The notes beneath the pieces were generated by a model. It saw nothing but the letters and a program-made list of their open reading frames with translations. It had not been told where the DNA came from and did not search any database. A stretch of DNA of 60,000 bases from Owenia fusiformis (Eukaryota; Annelida; Polychaeta; Sabellida; Oweniidae). A program made the translations under genes and the position numbers. Positions 20,106 through 31,534 of the stretch are shown here, one piece after another; position 1 is the stretch's first letter, and each line of letters starts with the position of its first letter. The DNA is taken from positions 2,482,001 to 2,542,000 of the forward strand of contig CAIIXF020000005.1 of assembly GCA_903813345.2 (NCBI GenBank), written 5' to 3'.

Positions 20106-21880
20106 ACCAAGTTAAGTTTTCAGGGGCATATGGCCATTTCAATAGTACAAGGTGTAAAAATAAACAAATCATTCATATGCAAAGTCATTTTATTGCATTA
20201 CCGGAAGCGGGAAGATATGCACCGGAAGCGGGAAGATATGCACCGAAGCGGGAGATATGGAGGTTCTGGATATGGAAACCTCAAAATCAGGATACGGGAT
20301 ATATCTTACCAACTTATCTCCCTATAACCCTACTTGGCATAGGATAAGAATGATTATCACAAATCAATTTCAATGAGTGGATAAAAATATGATGTATCAT
20401 TCCAAAATACCAAGGGACTAATTACAAAGTACCATTTTTATGGTATTCTTTTGTATCATACCAGATGGTCAAAGCAATATCAGGTATGTAACGGCAGATG
20501 ATGAATCGATCACATATTTGGGATCAAGACTGGGATGATATACGAATAACTTTTGACCATAGTAAAGTGTCGTTATTCATCTATCAGGATGTGGGGGTGA
20601 TATGAGTAATACCTCTTGGATGATATGAATATCATCCTTGTGATATTCCCCGTCTCAAATCCCTACTACATGCGTAAATAACTACTGACCCCCACCCCCT
20701 TCATCAATTTGATTTTTGTACTAAAATGTGTCTTGTGGCTATTGAAAAAATGGTGTGATATTGTTTCTTGCAAAATTGGGAAAACACACATTTAACTCCA
20801 TGTTAGGTTTAGGGTTAATATTTGAATTTAATTATAAAAGAGCTAACTACACGAATAATGACTAAAAGGCTCTTATTCAATCACAATTCACTAGATGTTT
20901 TTGATATATATTTTAAAAAGGAATGAATGACAAGCATACAGATGGTACTTTAATCATTAAGATCCGATTGAAATAACAATTCTATACCTTTTAACATAAA
21001 TGAGATAGATTTGACTACTCTGACATTTTTGTGTCAATTATGTCAGTAATGACGTCACAATTGAAACGCTAATGAGCTATTTTGCATATATAACACTTCA
21101 TCAAAAAGGAAAAAGCATTACCTTTCATTTGATACCAAACATTAAGTTATCTGACGAAAAACGAAAGCGATACACCAAGATAATACATACCTTGAGCCTT
21201 CTTTTTGATATTTCTTTCAAAGAGGATCACTTTCAAAACAATTTTTTGATTGTGCATTTTACCCTTTTGGAGCTCAATAAAGAAATTTATAAGACCGAAA
21301 TGGCATATTTTATACATTATTTTAAAGCTGGTATCATACTCTTTCAAATGAATATGAAAAACGAAAAAAATACATCGTAATTTTAAATAACGGGACCTTT
21401 ATATAGGTACACAGCTAAATTTTATGTTAAAATCTTTTAAAAATTGTCAGTTATGACGTCACAATGGTTATGTAAATGAGCTAAATTGCATAATTCATAC
21501 ACCATTGTAAAGATGCCATCACAAGCTTTCATTTGATACCCATATTATAATTATCTGATAGAAAATAAAAAAGATATCTGGGAATACATATTTTATCGTA
21601 TTAACACTCGTTAAAAGTGGGAGTTATTTATAGCGTCCGTTTCCATGGTAACGGCCCGAGTCAAAATTCTGTTAAACCTCAAATTTGCAATGCATGATAT
21701 CAGAGCTTTCCGATGGTACCAAAATTTCGCTGGGGGTCAGTAAAATATTAAACTCCCTTATTTGAAGGCTTTGGAGGATTTTCCTACTCGTCTATTAAGG
21801 TGTGAGATCTATTCAAAAAGGCGCAAAATATGGCATGTTGTGAATGATTTAATATTTGAAATGTGCCATTTTAATTGATC

Positions 21881-22820
21881 TCATACCCCAGAAGTGAAGC
21901 TGTGTTTTAATAGATTCAAATAATTTCCCATGCCATTGGGCTGTATTCATATTTCATTGTTTATTATTCAATTTTTTCTATTATCTACCTTAATTCTGAA
22001 TATGTTTTTATATTATATGAGATTGATGAGCAGAATAAGCTAATATTCCAATAATGTATGAAATGTTTTATATAGTCTCTTTATTTACATTACATAGTAG
22101 TTTTGTGTGGACTTTACCAGGTTATCAAAACATTGTCTCATAAGATTGCAAACATGGAAGGTTTAACATTCCTAATGAAGTAGAATAGATGAAAACTCTC
22201 TTTCAGTTTTTGTAAAAATATTGTGTTTAGTTTGCACATGGGGTTTTAAATGTCAAAATAATGCTAAAACTTTTGGAAGGGAAAAATAACACCCCCCTCA
22301 AAAAAGTTAGCAATGTGAATTGATTTAAAGAACTAGTCTTGCTAAGTCCTAATACCCCTCCCTCTCAAAATTCCCCACAAGAGAGGCAAATAGCTAGAGG
22401 GGTAGATCCAGAGTGTTTAAAGGTGAAAAGTCACACAAACTTTCCAGGTATGCAGTTAAGGCAGCTTTTATACCCCTGCAGATATATGTCTGTGAAACCA
22501 ATACCAGGCTCATGAAAAATAGCTCAAGTGGTTGGGTACTGGGAAGTCTAGGTTGTAAACAGGTAACAAATGACCAAATCTATACTTCATCGACCCAGTA
22601 GAATTGTGAACGAGCATAAATCCATTAATTGGCACATCTATGGACAGAAATCAATAGAAATTCTGTCAAGTCTAATCTAGGGAAAACATATTATGCGCTG
22701 ATTACACGCAATTCAAGGCTATGTTTCACGTTCCCATCTGAAGTGTCTCGTTAGTTGCAATAGATTGCTACTCCTGGTTGCCATGCTACTCATTTATGGC
22801 ATCAACATAATTGTTCTGAC
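21881..22820. other. Intergenic DNA, nothing recognised
   Basis: Short open frames only; no inverted-repeat ends, tRNA or coding exon was identified. Confidence 0.4.
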
Positions 22821-22950
22821 TCTAATGTCTCAAATATGATGTCAGTTCTAATGTCTCATATATGATGTCAGTTCTAATGTCTCATGTATGATGTCAGTTC
22901 TAATGTCTCATATATGATGCCAGTTCTAATGTCTCATATATGATGTCAGT
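22821..22950 (+). repeat. Five perfect-length copies of a 26-bp repeat
   Basis: The unit TCTAATGTCTCATATATGAT + GTCAGT is repeated five times without indels and with only a few substitutions. Confidence 0.9.
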
Positions 22951-23074
22951 TCAGCATGCTCTGGAAATGATTTGCAATATTAAGGACTGTAGTCTAATCT
23001 GCATTTTGTGTGAGTCAACCAAACTTAGAAGGAAGCAGTCCAAGGACCATGGACAAGACACACAGGGATAAATA

Positions 23075-24295
23075 TTGCACATAGGGCCTTTAAGTTAAAT
23101 GAGCTGTTTGTTATGGTAAGTAAGTTTAAAACAGACAAGAGCCTTTAAGTTAAATAAGCTTCTTGTTAAAGAGTTAACAATGGAATTAAGTTTGACAAAG
23201 ACAAGAGCCTTTAATTTAAATGAGCTGTTTGTTATGGTAAGTAAGTTTAATACAGGCAAGAGCCTTTAAGTTAGTAAGCTGTTTGTTATGCTAAGTAATT
23301 TTAATACAGACAAGAGCCTTTAAGTTAAGCAAGGTACTTGTTTTGATAAGTACATGTAAATTTGATACAGACAAGAGCCTTTAAGTTAAGTAAACTACTT
23401 GTTATGATAAGTAAATTTAATACAGGCAAGAGCCTTTAAGTTAAGTAAGCTACTTGTTATGATACATGCAAATTTGATACAGACAAGAGCCTTTAAGTTA
23501 AGTAAGCTGCTTGTTGTGGTAAGTTAGTTTGATACAGGCAAGAGCCTTTAAGTTTAGTAAGCTGCTTGTTGTGGTAAGTTAGTTTGATACAGGCAAGAGC
23601 ATTTAAGTTTAGTAAGCTGCTTGTTGTGGTAAGTTAGTTTGAAACAGGCAAGAGCCTTTAAGTTTAGTAAGCTGCTTGTTGTGGTAAGTTAGTTTGATAC
23701 AGGCAAGAGCCTTTAAGTTTAGTAAGCTACTTGTTATGATACATGCAAATTTGATACAGACAAGAGCCTTTGAGTTAAGTAAGCTGCTTGTTATGGTAAG
23801 TAAGTTTAATACAGGCAAGAGCCTTTAAGACAAATAAGCTGCTTGTTATGGGAAGTAAGTTTAATTCAGACAAGAGCCTTTAAGTTTGGTAAGCTGCTTG
23901 TTGTGGTAAGTTAGTTTGATACAGGCAAGAGCCTTTAAGTTTAGTAAGCTACTTGTTATGATACATGCAAATTTGATACAGACAAGAGCCTTTGAGTTAA
24001 GTAAGCTGCTTGTTATGGTAAGTAAGTTTAATACAGGCAAGAGCCTTTAAGACAAATAAGCTGCTTGTTATGGGAAGTAAGTTTAATTCAGACAAGAGCC
24101 TTTAAGTTTGGTAAGCTGCTTGTTGTGGTAAGTTAGTTTGATACAGACAAGATCCTTTAAGTTTGGTAAGCTGCTTATTGTGGTACATTAGTTTGATACA
24201 GGCAAGAGCCTTTAAGTTAAGTAAGCTACTTGTTATGGTTAGTAAGTTTAATACAGGCAAGAGCCTTTAAGTTAAGTAAGCTGCTTGTTATGGTA
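23075..24295 (+). repeat. ~57-bp minisatellite with splice-site-like motifs
   Basis: About 20 units contain AGAGCCTTTAAGTTAAGTAA, GCTGCTTGTTATG, GGTAAGTAAGTTTAATACAG and GCA in order. A four-unit block (TTGATACAGACAAGAGCCTT with TTGAGTTAAG and AAGACAAATAAG variants) is repeated almost exactly at about 23720-23940 and 23955-24160, a higher-order repeat. Many units carry both a GTAAGT and a TACAG/G. Confidence 0.9.
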
Positions 24296-25147
24296 TAAAC
24301 ATTGAAAGTTTAGACGTACCTTCAGAGAGAGGATGTTTATCTACGCACCTGGGTGATGTCATAGATGTGAGGATCAATACTTGTCTTTCTCTTCTCACCA
24401 GGCAAGCATTGATTATTCCATGAGGAATATTGGAACTTGGATATAATTCACATTGTCTAAGAGCAATATAAAATCGTCACTGTAGGTATGGGAAATATAG
24501 GGTAGTGATTATGCAAATATAAGCATTTTGTTGGATTAATTTGATGGTAGGAAGGAGCTAGAATCCTTGCACTCTGTTTTTGTTTTACTCTAATGTAATG
24601 AGAGAGAGAGAGAGTGAGTAGGTTAATCTAGGACTGATATACCAACTAGGCACGTTGTTGACAACTTGAGAGAAAATCTCGGAACAGGTTAGCAATTTTG
24701 TAACTCAGAATTCATTTGCTTTAGACACCTAGTTTTTTTGTATATAGTGGCAGCTCGAGGAGATTTTAATTCATCATATGCATTTATTTGAAGAAACTTG
24801 AACTTGAAGGTAAGCTGTACTAAATAACACAAATTGTTGTACTCAAATCCCTATTAGCTATAAAGAATGAACTATCTTAAGATAACAAAATTAGGTAAAA
24901 TAAACACCCTATCCTCTGAAATTAGGTTTATATAACACATAAACCATGATATAAAAATGTAATTTAGTGCAACTGTACCAAGTACTTTATATTGGTTTGT
25001 GTCTTGAATTCCTTAGACTATTTTCACAAGGCTATTTAAAAACTTAAATTTATTAACTAAAAATACAAAATATAGCATAGTTGGATCAGTTATGAGGATA
25101 ATTTGACTGCTAGGTTTTTCACTTGAATACCAGCAGAGCTATAACAG
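24296..25147. other. Intergenic DNA with a short GA microsatellite
   Basis: A (GA)n run lies at about 24600-24614. No gene was recognised, though TTTCTCTTCTCACCAG near 24403 looks like a splice acceptor. Confidence 0.4.
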
Positions 25148-25599
25148 CAGGGCTGTCAACTTGGGACCACCTAATATGAGTGACTTCAAAATGTTGGACA
25201 CCTAAGTCCAAATCTGAACACTTTTGTCCAAATTTTGAACACCTTTGGCCAACTTTGAGCACCTTTGCCAAACTTTGAACACCTCAAATTTTTCGCACTC
25301 GCTACGCTCGCGATGTCGTCTACGCGGGAGGGGGGGGGGGGGGGGGTAGGTACGAAAAATTTTCAATGAACATGCGTGACACATACGGGATTCGCGTGAC
25401 AAATCCGAACAAATTGCGTTCGGTTTTTTCCGACGTTCGTATTTTTACCGTTCTAAAGAAATATTTTTGCGTGACAATTGCCAGGTAAAATGCGTATTTT
25501 GCGTGACATTTTCTGTCACGCAAAAAAAACTGGCGTGACTTCAAATTCTTCAGCAAATGCGTGACAAATACGCAAATTGCGGGACAGTTGACAGGCCTG
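25148..25599. mobile_element. hAT-like MITE with 6-bp target duplication, copy 1
   Basis: The ends CAGGGCTGTCAACTTGGGAC and GGGACAGTTGACAGGCCTG are inverted, and TAACAG flanks both sides (25142-25147, 25600-25605). The interior has CAAATTTTGAACACCTTTGG repeats, a run of 17 G (25330-25346) and TGCGTGACA motifs. The related copy at 39674-40018 has its own 6-bp duplication, which supports one family. Both lack a transposase. Confidence 0.85.
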
Positions 25600-25605
25600 T
25601 AACAG

Positions 25606-26820
25606 GAATCTACAACTCAGTCACAAATTGGGTTTATGAAAAATATTTTGTTGGACAATATTTTTTAAATAAAACTTTCACCAGATTTGTCACCTATCAA
25701 CTTTGAGGAAAATTCTCAGGTCCATTGAAAATGAAGTCAAGTTGTAGACCTCAAAACCAATTCTTGCAGATGAAGGTTCCAGAATAGACAACCCAATAAT
25801 ACATGATGCAATGGGGGAAATAGAGTCGCCAGACTTACATGTATGGAGGGGAGAACTGTATACACATATGATTTACAATAGTTTATTAAGCAATTTAGTT
25901 GATTGTTTATAATTAGACTAAACCAAATTAGCACATTTTTAAAGATTTAAAAACAAGCTGTAAATCATGTCAGACAGATGAGTATATTAAAATCTGTATC
26001 TTCTGTGTTCTGTCATATCATACCTGATGTAGAAAGGGTGTTTTAGTCATTGGAGCCTTTAGAGAAAAGCGAATGTAACTTAAGCTGCTTAGGTAATCAT
26101 TGTGGAGCCGTATTTAGCGCACTCATTAATCAAATGCAAGTCTGCACAAAGAACAAAGAAACTTTAATTATTGTAGTTCTGCGACTCCAATATATTATTT
26201 CTTATTTGTAAAAATACCTCACTGCCATGATTGAAATAAATTATTTCATGATTTTATCAAATATCTGTGCTGATCTATATACAGAATGTATTTCCACTTT
26301 GAATCCCACTTTTGCACGATCTGCCTTAATTGAAAACTACCCTGTTTTCATCAGCAAGTATACCCACTACCACCTCTCTTACCATGACCAATCCCTTTAC
26401 AGTTTGGTGCTCAATCAAACCACCTCCTTGAAATATTGTTTTGCTTGATAATATTTTTAAGTCAGCACCTCAATTTATTGTTATGGTTTCCAACTTTTTG
26501 TGACATCATTCGGCAGTTGGTGTCTGGTGTGCAGTGTCTGTAACAAATGGCAGGTGGTGACATTTTGCATGTTAATGCCTTTTGTTAGAAATACAATATA
26601 TTCTCAAAACTTGAATCTAGTAAGTAGTTCATGATTTGATCTTTCTGGTACACCAATTCTGTGTTGTAGTAAGTATCTGTTATTTGCATTCTTACTCAAG
26701 TCTAATATAAATCTTTTTCCATGTTCCACTTTCCAATGAATATTTTAGCGTATGAAGGATGATTTAATTTGTAAGAGATATAAATAGAATCTTATCAAGT
26801 AACAAAAGCCATTCAATGTG
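25606..26820. other. Intergenic DNA, one short dispersed repeat
   Basis: CTGTAACAAATGGCAGGTGG + TGACATTTTGC at 26538-26569 matches the repeat at 11224 and the one split near 57968/58779. Otherwise no gene or element was recognised. Confidence 0.4.
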
Positions 26821-26824
26821 TGGA

Positions 26825-27265
26825 ACACAAGCAGGCCTGATTGTAATTCTTTATTCAAATGTGTTCCTAATTTATTGTAAATCATTTCATCTGTTATTTC
26901 ATTATAAATTATTTGTCTGTTCATTAATGCATTGTAAATCATTTCACCTGTTACTGCTATGTAATAAATCTTTTATGTTAGTTCATTGTTAATCATTGTG
27001 TGTGTTCATTAATTGATTGTAAATCACTTGTCTGTCAGTTTATTGTAAATCATATTGCCTGTTCAATAATTGATTGTAGATCATTTCATATTTTGATTCA
27101 TTGTAAATCATATTGTCTCTTCATTAATTAATTGTAAATCATTTCCTCTGTCAGGTCATCGTAAATCATATTGTCTATTCAGTAATTAATTGTAAATCAT
27201 TTTGTGTGACAATTAATCGAAAGCCATACCATCTGTTTACTTATTCATTGTAAATCATTTCTCTG
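26825..27265 (+). repeat. Degenerate ~30-bp minisatellite
   Basis: Units of the type TTCATTAATTGATTGTAAATCATTTGTCTG repeat with much divergence. The core GTAAATCAT is best conserved. Confidence 0.75.
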
Positions 27266-28542
27266 TCAAACCCCAAGTTTAGTCAGTGGTGTATTTTAGA
27301 AGTAGGAACTGATTTATATTTGAACCGTTTGTTCTTTTCTCATGCATACAAATCACATTTTACGTTGGCAGCAACTTAATGATGTTAGAGCTAGGAGAAT
27401 ATAATTAGAGTAATTCTACTAAAAAGAAAAATGGCATGTGTTTTCAGTTGCGTTAGATGAGAACACATTGAAGGAAAGAGAAGGAATTAGAATAGATTAA
27501 GTTGTACTTCTATCTTAGGCACTTCACTTATTCAAGTAGCTTAGCATGGAGATCTTACAATAAAACCTAAAAACAATCTAAATGATAAAAGCAAGTAAAG
27601 TGAATAAAGCATCTGTTTTTACATGAATATACCATAATATTACCATAATATATAAAAAACACTCATATGTTAATATTCCCATTCACTATCTCTACCGTAA
27701 TAACATATATGTATTTAGTATATAGACACGAACCAGCATCATACGTGCAAGGTAATGCTAGCAGTAGTGTATTGAGGTGCTGCACAGTTGATTGAGGGGT
27801 TAACTCAGCCTTATCTCATAGTGAGATATACACTTCACCACCAGGCTCAGGTAAGCGTAGGAAAACATATGTTTTCTCATTAAGCCAAGCCAGATATCAA
27901 CTGGGAAGGCTCCAATAGAAACAGACAGTTCTTAAAGGTAGGATGATTGAGTTGATAGGCTTATTGAAATGTGTTCACACTGATGTGTAGAGATCTTGGA
28001 TAAGACACGATTGGGGTGTCCTAGAAACCTCAAACCATCTACTACTTACAAGATTCTATCAGTGAAGAGAGGTTTTACATTTTAGAGTTTTACATTTTTG
28101 TTGGATCTTTGGCATTTGGTTTAGTTTTTTGACATGTTTTACTTAGGTTTTACTTTTTGAAAGGTTGACTACTATACATAGTTGGTCATTGTTTTTTGTT
28201 TTGTCAGTTGATGTGGTTAATTGGGTTTATAGATATGTTGCCTTGTGTGTTGTTTAATTGAAAAATTTGCATGCAAATATTTAGGTGTAGAAGTATTTGC
28301 TGCCTGACTTCAGTTTAGTACATAGTCCTGGTATGATGATGAACTGTAGTCAAACAACCATGAAGTCTAATTAACATAGAGGCTAATTACTTTCACCTGT
28401 TGCAGGTGTCTGTGCAATAGTGATTATATTCTATAGTTATCCAGATGAACGAAGATCGGTTCTTGGATGTAGTGGAAGTGAATATCTTTCTGAAGTATAG
28501 CTTTGTTATACTCAAATGAAATCAATTTAGAGTAGACTGTAT
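27266..28542. other. Intergenic DNA, nothing recognised
   Basis: AT-rich, with short open frames. A few GTAAG donors (for example near 27851) lack partner exons with coding character. Confidence 0.35.
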
Positions 28543-28641
28543 ACAATTATTGACCTCTCCAGAGGTTTACTGTCAAAATTATATCCCTACAGTCGAGGGA
28601 TATAATTTTGACAGTAAACCGAATGGAGAGGTCTATAATTG
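28543..28641. repeat. 99-bp hairpin
   Basis: The arms ACAATTATTGACCTCTCC...GAGGTTTACTGTCAAAATTA and their complement surround a 7-base loop, ACAGTCG; the innermost 30 bp pair perfectly and only small bulges occur further out. It lies 5 bp beyond the 3' end of the Crypton-like fragment. Confidence 0.9.
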
Positions 28642-28646
28642 TTTTG

Positions 28647-28907
28647 TTAGTCCGAAGAATATCTTAGATTTTTCTGACCCTTGAAGTTGACTTGATCCAG
28701 ACCCTCGAGACGTTCATGTTGTATTTCAAACACAATGTTCCTTACATCACTTAATGGAGTCAAATTACTCTCCTGGGCGAAGTCCACTAAAAGCTTTGTA
28801 CAAAGTTTTAGATTTTTCGTCGTATTTTGACTGTCTTTACTCTCTAAGAGACTAATAATATCCTCATCTTCAACATTTTTGAAACGGCTAGTGCTAGCGG
28901 CGGCCAT
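28647..28907 (-). pseudogene. N-terminal fragment of a Crypton-like (KIAA1958-type) protein
   Basis: The frame gives 86 residues from a strong-context ATG (AAAATGGCC); an upstream in-frame ATG at 28931 adds 8 residues. It has the SRFKNVEDEDIISLLESKDS then QNTTKNLKLCTKLLVDFAQE pattern that I recognise as the N-terminal region of Crypton-derived tyrosine-recombinase proteins common in invertebrates. After about residue 50 the pattern fades (HERLEGLDQVNFKGQ) and it stops just before the hairpin at 28543-28641. The recombinase domain is absent. It could be a truncated element or a small domesticated gene. TGACGTCA and a GCGC-containing stretch lie upstream. Confidence 0.5.
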
Positions 28908-28941
28908 TTTATCGTCTGATAATGACGTCATTTTAGTGGAA

Positions 28942-30765
28942 TGCCGGGAATATTATTCACCGGCAATGCATTGCGCGGTGTACAGTTAAAATTATTCACC
29001 ACTCGTTGACCAATCAAAATCGAGTATTTCAACTGAGGTACTAACAACAAATATTGTATCATTTTTCTGAATATTTTGACCGTTGGGTTTCACTTCTCAT
29101 TGGAGTTGTCATTTCCTAGTTATATTCTGGCTACATCCTGGTTGGTAATAATCAAATAACATTTTTATTGAACCAAATTCTATATTTAAACACCAGATGA
29201 TCAATGTCATGTATTGTATTTTTCCAAGACAATAATCATTATATTGCTTTTAAGTGCTGTAGAACTTGTACTCTTGGGATAACATTTAGATATATTCACT
29301 ATTGTGATTTAATGATTTAACACATATTAAGATCATGCAAGTTTCTGCAACTGAGGATTAGGATTAGGATTATGAATAAAGATTGCAGAGATTATCCTTT
29401 GGTTATTTAATATTGTGATAATACTCTTAATTATTTGATCATGACAATAAAGTTGTATAGATACTATTTCTTACAAATAAAGCTGCCAAGGTCATAGTTA
29501 ATTGCAAAGAATTCACTCGTCTCTCATATCTTACTTTAAATTTTAGAATAAATGTCAGCTTAATAAGTTATAACTCTAGATAAGATGCAATTAGAAGTTA
29601 AATTTTTCATCATTGGATATTGAGAATTAAGTTAAAGTGATATCATAAATGAAATGTGCTTATGATTAATTTATATTAAAATGTGATTTTGATAAGTGTT
29701 CTGCATGATTTACTTTGGATATGTGATTTCTAGGTTGGGTATATCCCATAGACCCCATGTTATAAAATATGGTTAACAGAATAATTATTTTCACTGAACT
29801 TAAAGGATATTAGAATTAGAACAAAATTGATTCAGTTAATCTGTTAACTACCATACTGTTCAAGGGCAATCGTAATTGTGTGTGCTGTGTTACCTTTCCC
29901 AATATAGCCATCTGTGGTCAAACTAGTACTAGCTATTGGCAACCAGGTAATTTCACCTTTAAACACTAAGAGTCAAAGAAATATAATTATTTATAAATAG
30001 GCTTTGCAGATAATCAAAGATATAAATACAAAAGAGTGCAGTAAGAATATTAGAATAAATGTTTCTAGAAACATGATTAATGTTAATCATGTAGGTTCAA
30101 TAATAACACAATTCAATAATGACAAATTGCCACACTACAATTGTAGAGCTATAACTCTCTTGTTTGATGAAGTACTGAATTATTCAATAGAACGGCAGAC
30201 TAAGAACCTATTGCATTAACAGAGGTTGTTATGCAAATACAGCCATTCGTGTTTATTCCATGATATTTTAACCTACCTGATGAAACGCTTGTTCGATGTC
30301 AGAATGTTTTAATAAGAGTCATGGGAAAAAGCTGTGTAGACTAATAGATAAATTGATTGGCTCTAATAGTATATTATCTAAAATAACAGAATCTTAATCT
30401 TATTCAAAGAAATCCTGTCAAATATAGAAGAACAAATCTCTTACATAACAGTCTATAGCACAGCTCTTATTAATAATCATATTAAATCTGATGCGGCATT
30501 CATTTGTGTGGCAGTATTGTACACAGCCATATTTTCTGAGGCTGTATTATTTAACATAAACTAATATTAAATCACGAATACTTGCACCCCAGGATTGGCT
30601 CAATGTGAATTAAATCGAAGAATTCGTACCTGGCATATATGTGCAACATGACATGGTGTCAAAAATGTCAGACATGTCAGAAACGCTTTCTCATAAAATA
30701 TGATCGGAGGATGAAGTAATGTGCAAAACATTCAGCAATTTTTAAATGAACATTTGGTTGAAGAA
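28942..30765. other. Intergenic DNA, nothing recognised
   Basis: It begins with GC-richer sequence upstream of the Crypton-like frame (ATTATTCACCGGCAATGC, GACCAATCAAAATCGAG), then AT-rich DNA without coding character. GGATTAGGATTAGGATTA at about 29355 is a short repeat. Confidence 0.35.
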
Positions 30766-30769
30766 TTGA

Positions 30770-31125
30770 AAGGTGTTCACATTGGAAAGTGCTCATATTT
30801 AAAGCTGTTCATTATAGGGAAGTGTTCACTTTGAAAGATGTTCACATTGGAAAGTGTTCATATTTAAAGCTGTTTGTTATAGAGAAGTGTTCACTTTGAA
30901 AGATGTTCACATTGGAAAGTGTTCATATTCAAATAGGTTCATTACTGAGACATGTTCACTTTCGAAGATGTTCACATTGAAAAGTGTTCATCGTAAGAGG
31001 TGTTTGCATTGAAAAGTGTTCATATTTAAAAGTGTTGATATTTAAAAGTGTTCATATTTAAAGGTGTTGATATTGAAAAGTGTTCTCATTGAAAAGTCTT
31101 CATATTAAAGGTGTTCACATTAAGA
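30770..31125 (+). repeat. Degenerate AAGTGTTCA minisatellite
   Basis: Units of 17-19 bp around GTGTTCATATTTAAAG and GATGTTCACATTGGAAA repeat; early copies form a ~64-bp higher-order unit. Confidence 0.8.
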
Positions 31126-31534
31126 GTGGTCAGTGGTGTATGCAAAGGGTTCTAATAACATTATGGTAAGACTCTATAATTAGTGGAGAGAGATGAACAT
31201 TTTGGGAGAGCAACAAGCTGCATTGTCAAAGTGTTCCCTATAAACATGTTTTACTGTATTGTTTAATACTTGGTTGTATATACCTGTATCGATACATTGA
31301 AATAGATAGAGACAGATTGCTATGTACATTATTCCAAATTATATCAGATCAATATATTGCTTATTACTTATTCCGAATCCATACGAGGAACCTTTATTAT
31401 GTAATGTACTGACGTAACAAAGAAAACCAGCAATGTAAGAGAATATGTGAAGGATTAGACACCTCAATGCAGTGAGATTTCTTTTCTCGGATTATTTTAT
31501 TACTCATCTAACTCCATATTTGGTTTGATTCCAG

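Larger units (their letters stand above)
14600..21880. mobile_element. 7.3-kb foldback element with long inverted arms
   Basis: The left arm (about 14600-17480) and right arm (about 20340-21880) are inverted copies. For example ATAGACGAGTAGG, GGGAGTTTAATATTTT and GCCGTTGCTATGGAAACGG at the left match complements near 21790, 21740 and 21640; GTGACGTCATAACTGACA also recurs in both. The inner arm ends match at 17380-17440 and 20380-20450 (TTTTTATCCACTCAT). The left arm is longer because it holds a direct duplication and palindrome-rich DNA. No transposase frame or clear target duplication was seen, and outer borders are approximate. Confidence 0.7.

Noticed and set aside
22821-24295. CRISPR-like regular repeats
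   Set aside because: Units abut without unique spacers and the DNA is clearly eukaryotic; these are minisatellites.
24403-24486. Possible exon after TTTCTCTTCTCACCAG
   Set aside because: The acceptor is good but the segment has stops in its frames and no conserved protein; it was kept only as a remark.
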